In this document: in pieces, positions 5,466 to 5,994 of the stretch
Layout of the letters: each line of letters begins with the position of its first letter
How positions within the stretch are numbered: the stretch's first letter is position 1
Assembly: GCA_051745935.1 (NCBI GenBank)
Contig: JBNJEM010000506.1
Coordinates: 1-5,994 of the forward strand
DNA from: JBNJEM01 sp051745935
GTDB lineage: Bacteria > Planctomycetota > Planctomycetia > Pirellulales > Pirellulaceae
Direction of reading: 5' to 3'
DNA: 5,994 nt
Translations under genes and position numbers: made by a program
The notes under the pieces: model-generated
What the model was told of the DNA's origin: nothing
Databases searched by the model: none
The model's input: the letters and a program-made list of their open reading frames with translations, nothing else

Positions 5466-5497
5466 CGTCCTTCCGTGTATTCCGTGGTCTTCCCGTC
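5466..5497 (-). repeat. CACGGA-type repeat, opposite orientation to 664-706
   Basis: TTCCGTG occurs at 5471-5477 and 5480-5486, flanked by CGTCC and CTTCCCGTC. On the - strand this reads CCACGGA, ACACGGA, then GGAAGGACGG. It shares the order and wording of the block at 664-706 (CCACGGA, CCACGGA, GGAAAGACGG). The two are likely members of one dispersed repeat family. Confidence 0.45.
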
Positions 5498-5573
5498 ATC
5501 TTCGCCCGTCCGTTTTACATCGCCACTCAACCGGCTATGCTAGGTGATCGAAGCCCCCACTCCCCTTATTCGC

Positions 5574-5603
5574 TTGACAGTTGGGATCGCGACCGCGTAG
5601 AAG
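5574..5603 (+). promoter_or_regulatory. Candidate promoter upstream of the HicA-like pair
   Basis: A consensus TTGACA (5574-5579) is followed after 18 bases by TAGAAG (5598-5603), four of six matches to the -10 box. Transcription would begin near 5610, giving a leader of about 70 bases. The perfect -35 box is the main support. Confidence 0.4.
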
Positions 5604-5620
5604 GGCTCCGGCGAACTGTC
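5576..5620. promoter_or_regulatory. Inverted repeat overlapping the toxin-antitoxin promoter
   Basis: GACAGTT (5576-5582) and AACTGTC (5614-5620) form a perfect 7-bp inverted repeat whose arms flank the candidate -10 box. Toxin-antitoxin operons are often self-repressed through such dyads. Seven-base arms this far apart are common by chance, so this rests on position only. Confidence 0.3.
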
Positions 5621-5649
5621 GTTCTTTGCTCGAACAAGGCCGTTGAAAC

Positions 5650-5658
5650 TGGTATGAT
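5650..5658 (+). promoter_or_regulatory. Candidate extended -10 promoter close to the toxin gene
   Basis: TGG followed by TATGAT (5653-5658) is an extended -10 element with five of six matches to the consensus. There is only a weak -35 (TCGAAC, 5630-5635). It would start transcription about 20 bases before the ATG at 5684 and competes with the promoter at 5574-5603. Confidence 0.4.
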
Positions 5659-5683
5659 TGAATCCGACAGGCGATGATCAAAC

Positions 5684-5905
5684 ATGGCCCACCCGAATAA
5701 ACACATTCGCGAGGCAATCGAGTACGCTCGGCAACATGGCTGGACGTTCGCCAAAGCGGCGGCGAGGGCACACATTCACGGGACGCTTTACTGCCCGCTG
5801 CGGCGGCGAGAGGGACATGTGCGCCGCGTTTTTTCCACGCCGCGCAGCCCCGAGGAACACGCCCGGACGATTCGCCGCGCGGTTGACAACTGCGATCACT
5901 CGTAG
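5684..5905 (+). CDS. HicA-like small toxin (putative mRNA interferase)
   Basis: The 73-residue product has the layout of a compact HicA-like protein found with a small partner gene in planctomycetes and cyanobacteria: KHIREAIEYARQHGW (6-20), the core RAHIHGTLYCPLRRREGH (28-45), RRVFSTPRSPEEHARTIRRAVDNC (47-70). HicA toxins fold like double-stranded RNA-binding domains and cleave mRNA with one His; His30 in the RAH motif would be the equivalent here. It is followed after 11 bases by the partner gene, the toxin-first order of hicAB operons. The ATG at 5684 gives the expected N-terminus, although its ribosome site is weak (AGG 12 bases upstream), in keeping with low toxin translation. Candidate promoters lie at 5574-5603 and 5650-5658. 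The assignment to the HicA fold is from motif memory, and activity is inferred. Confidence 0.65.
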   Translation: MAHPNKHIREAIEYARQHGWTFAKAAARAHIHGTLYCPLRRREGHVRRVFSTPRSPEEHARTIRRAVDNCDHS

Positions 5906-5916
5906 GAGACGGAAAG

Positions 5917-5994
5917 ATGAAGACTTACCGATTCACCGTTTATTTTCGCGGGATCGATTACATGAGCGAAGAGATGGCCGAAGCGTTGTACGAG
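5917..5994 (+). CDS. Partner (putative antitoxin) of the HicA-like protein, cut by window end
   Basis: Only the first 26 residues are visible (MKTYRFTVYFRGIDYMSEEM, then AEALYE); the frame is open to the window end. The start KTYRFTVYFRGID followed by an acidic helix fits the small partner proteins that I recall following this HicA-like family, often continuing with an AGCDD-type motif that cannot be seen here. Translation starts at the ATG at 5917 behind AGGAG (5904-5908), which overlaps the toxin's TAG stop. The stronger ribosome site than that of the toxin fits a surplus of antitoxin. A short dsRNA- or HicB-like antitoxin role is inferred from position. Confidence 0.6.
   Translation, partial: MKTYRFTVYFRGIDYMSEEMAEALYE

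Larger units (their letters stand above)
4196..5573. other. Long intergenic region without a supported gene
   Basis: Nearly 1.4 kb holds no coding sequence I can support. The longest frames (- strand 4833-5357 and 4775-5179) overlap each other, start without ribosome sites, read through inverted repeats and show no family motif. Another (+ strand 4427-4666) ends in PPLSPSLPGGEGSR, a translation artefact of the GC hairpin. The region is instead rich in palindromes and repeats, listed separately, which suggests past insertions or structured RNA. Confidence 0.55.

Noticed and set aside
1..5994. CRISPR array, rRNA gene, or transposase/integrase gene
   Set aside because: No regularly spaced repeats, rRNA signatures or recombinase motifs were seen in any frame.

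Overview
The window most likely comes from a planctomycete. The strongest sign is an ECF-type sigma factor of the planctomycete lineage (with the TALVHEAYLRLV signature) lying directly upstream, on the same strand, of a gene with the usual N-terminal leader and WD40 tail of planctomycete Ser/Thr kinase-WD40 proteins. The DNA looks moderately GC-rich, and much of it is not coding.

Left part (1-1223): the C-terminal part of a RecG-like/AlbA_2-type ATP-binding protein (HATPase_c_4 region) sits on the + strand and has lost its N-terminal part. It is followed by about 600 bases without a convincing gene, holding a short CACGGA-type tandem repeat. At 1164-1202 on the - strand lies the 5' half of a tRNA-Arg(UCG) that stops exactly at the end of the anticodon loop, with no matching 3' half nearby.

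Middle part (1224-4195): all genes are on the - strand and read in the order sigma factor, kinase/WD40 remnant, then three unrecognised small membrane proteins. The sigma gene has a good housekeeping-type promoter (TTGAAC, 17 nt, TACAAT). The second gene keeps the roughly 70-residue kinase leader and about one and a half WD40 blades, but the whole kinase domain and most of the propeller are missing while the frame stays open. The downstream genes are closely spaced or overlapping with it and look co-transcribed. The cluster therefore resembles a planctomycete sigma/kinase signalling locus that has lost its catalytic part, either by decay or by remodelling into a kinase-free module.

Right part (4196-5994): about 1.5 kb contains no gene I can support but does contain DNA structures: a 14-bp GC-rich hairpin, a 100-base element bounded by a 16-bp inverted repeat, smaller palindromes and a second CACGGA-type repeat in the opposite orientation. 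At the edge is a two-gene + strand operon that looks like a HicA-like toxin (73 aa) followed by its small partner protein, which is cut off by the window end. Candidate promoters and a 7-bp inverted repeat lie just upstream of it.
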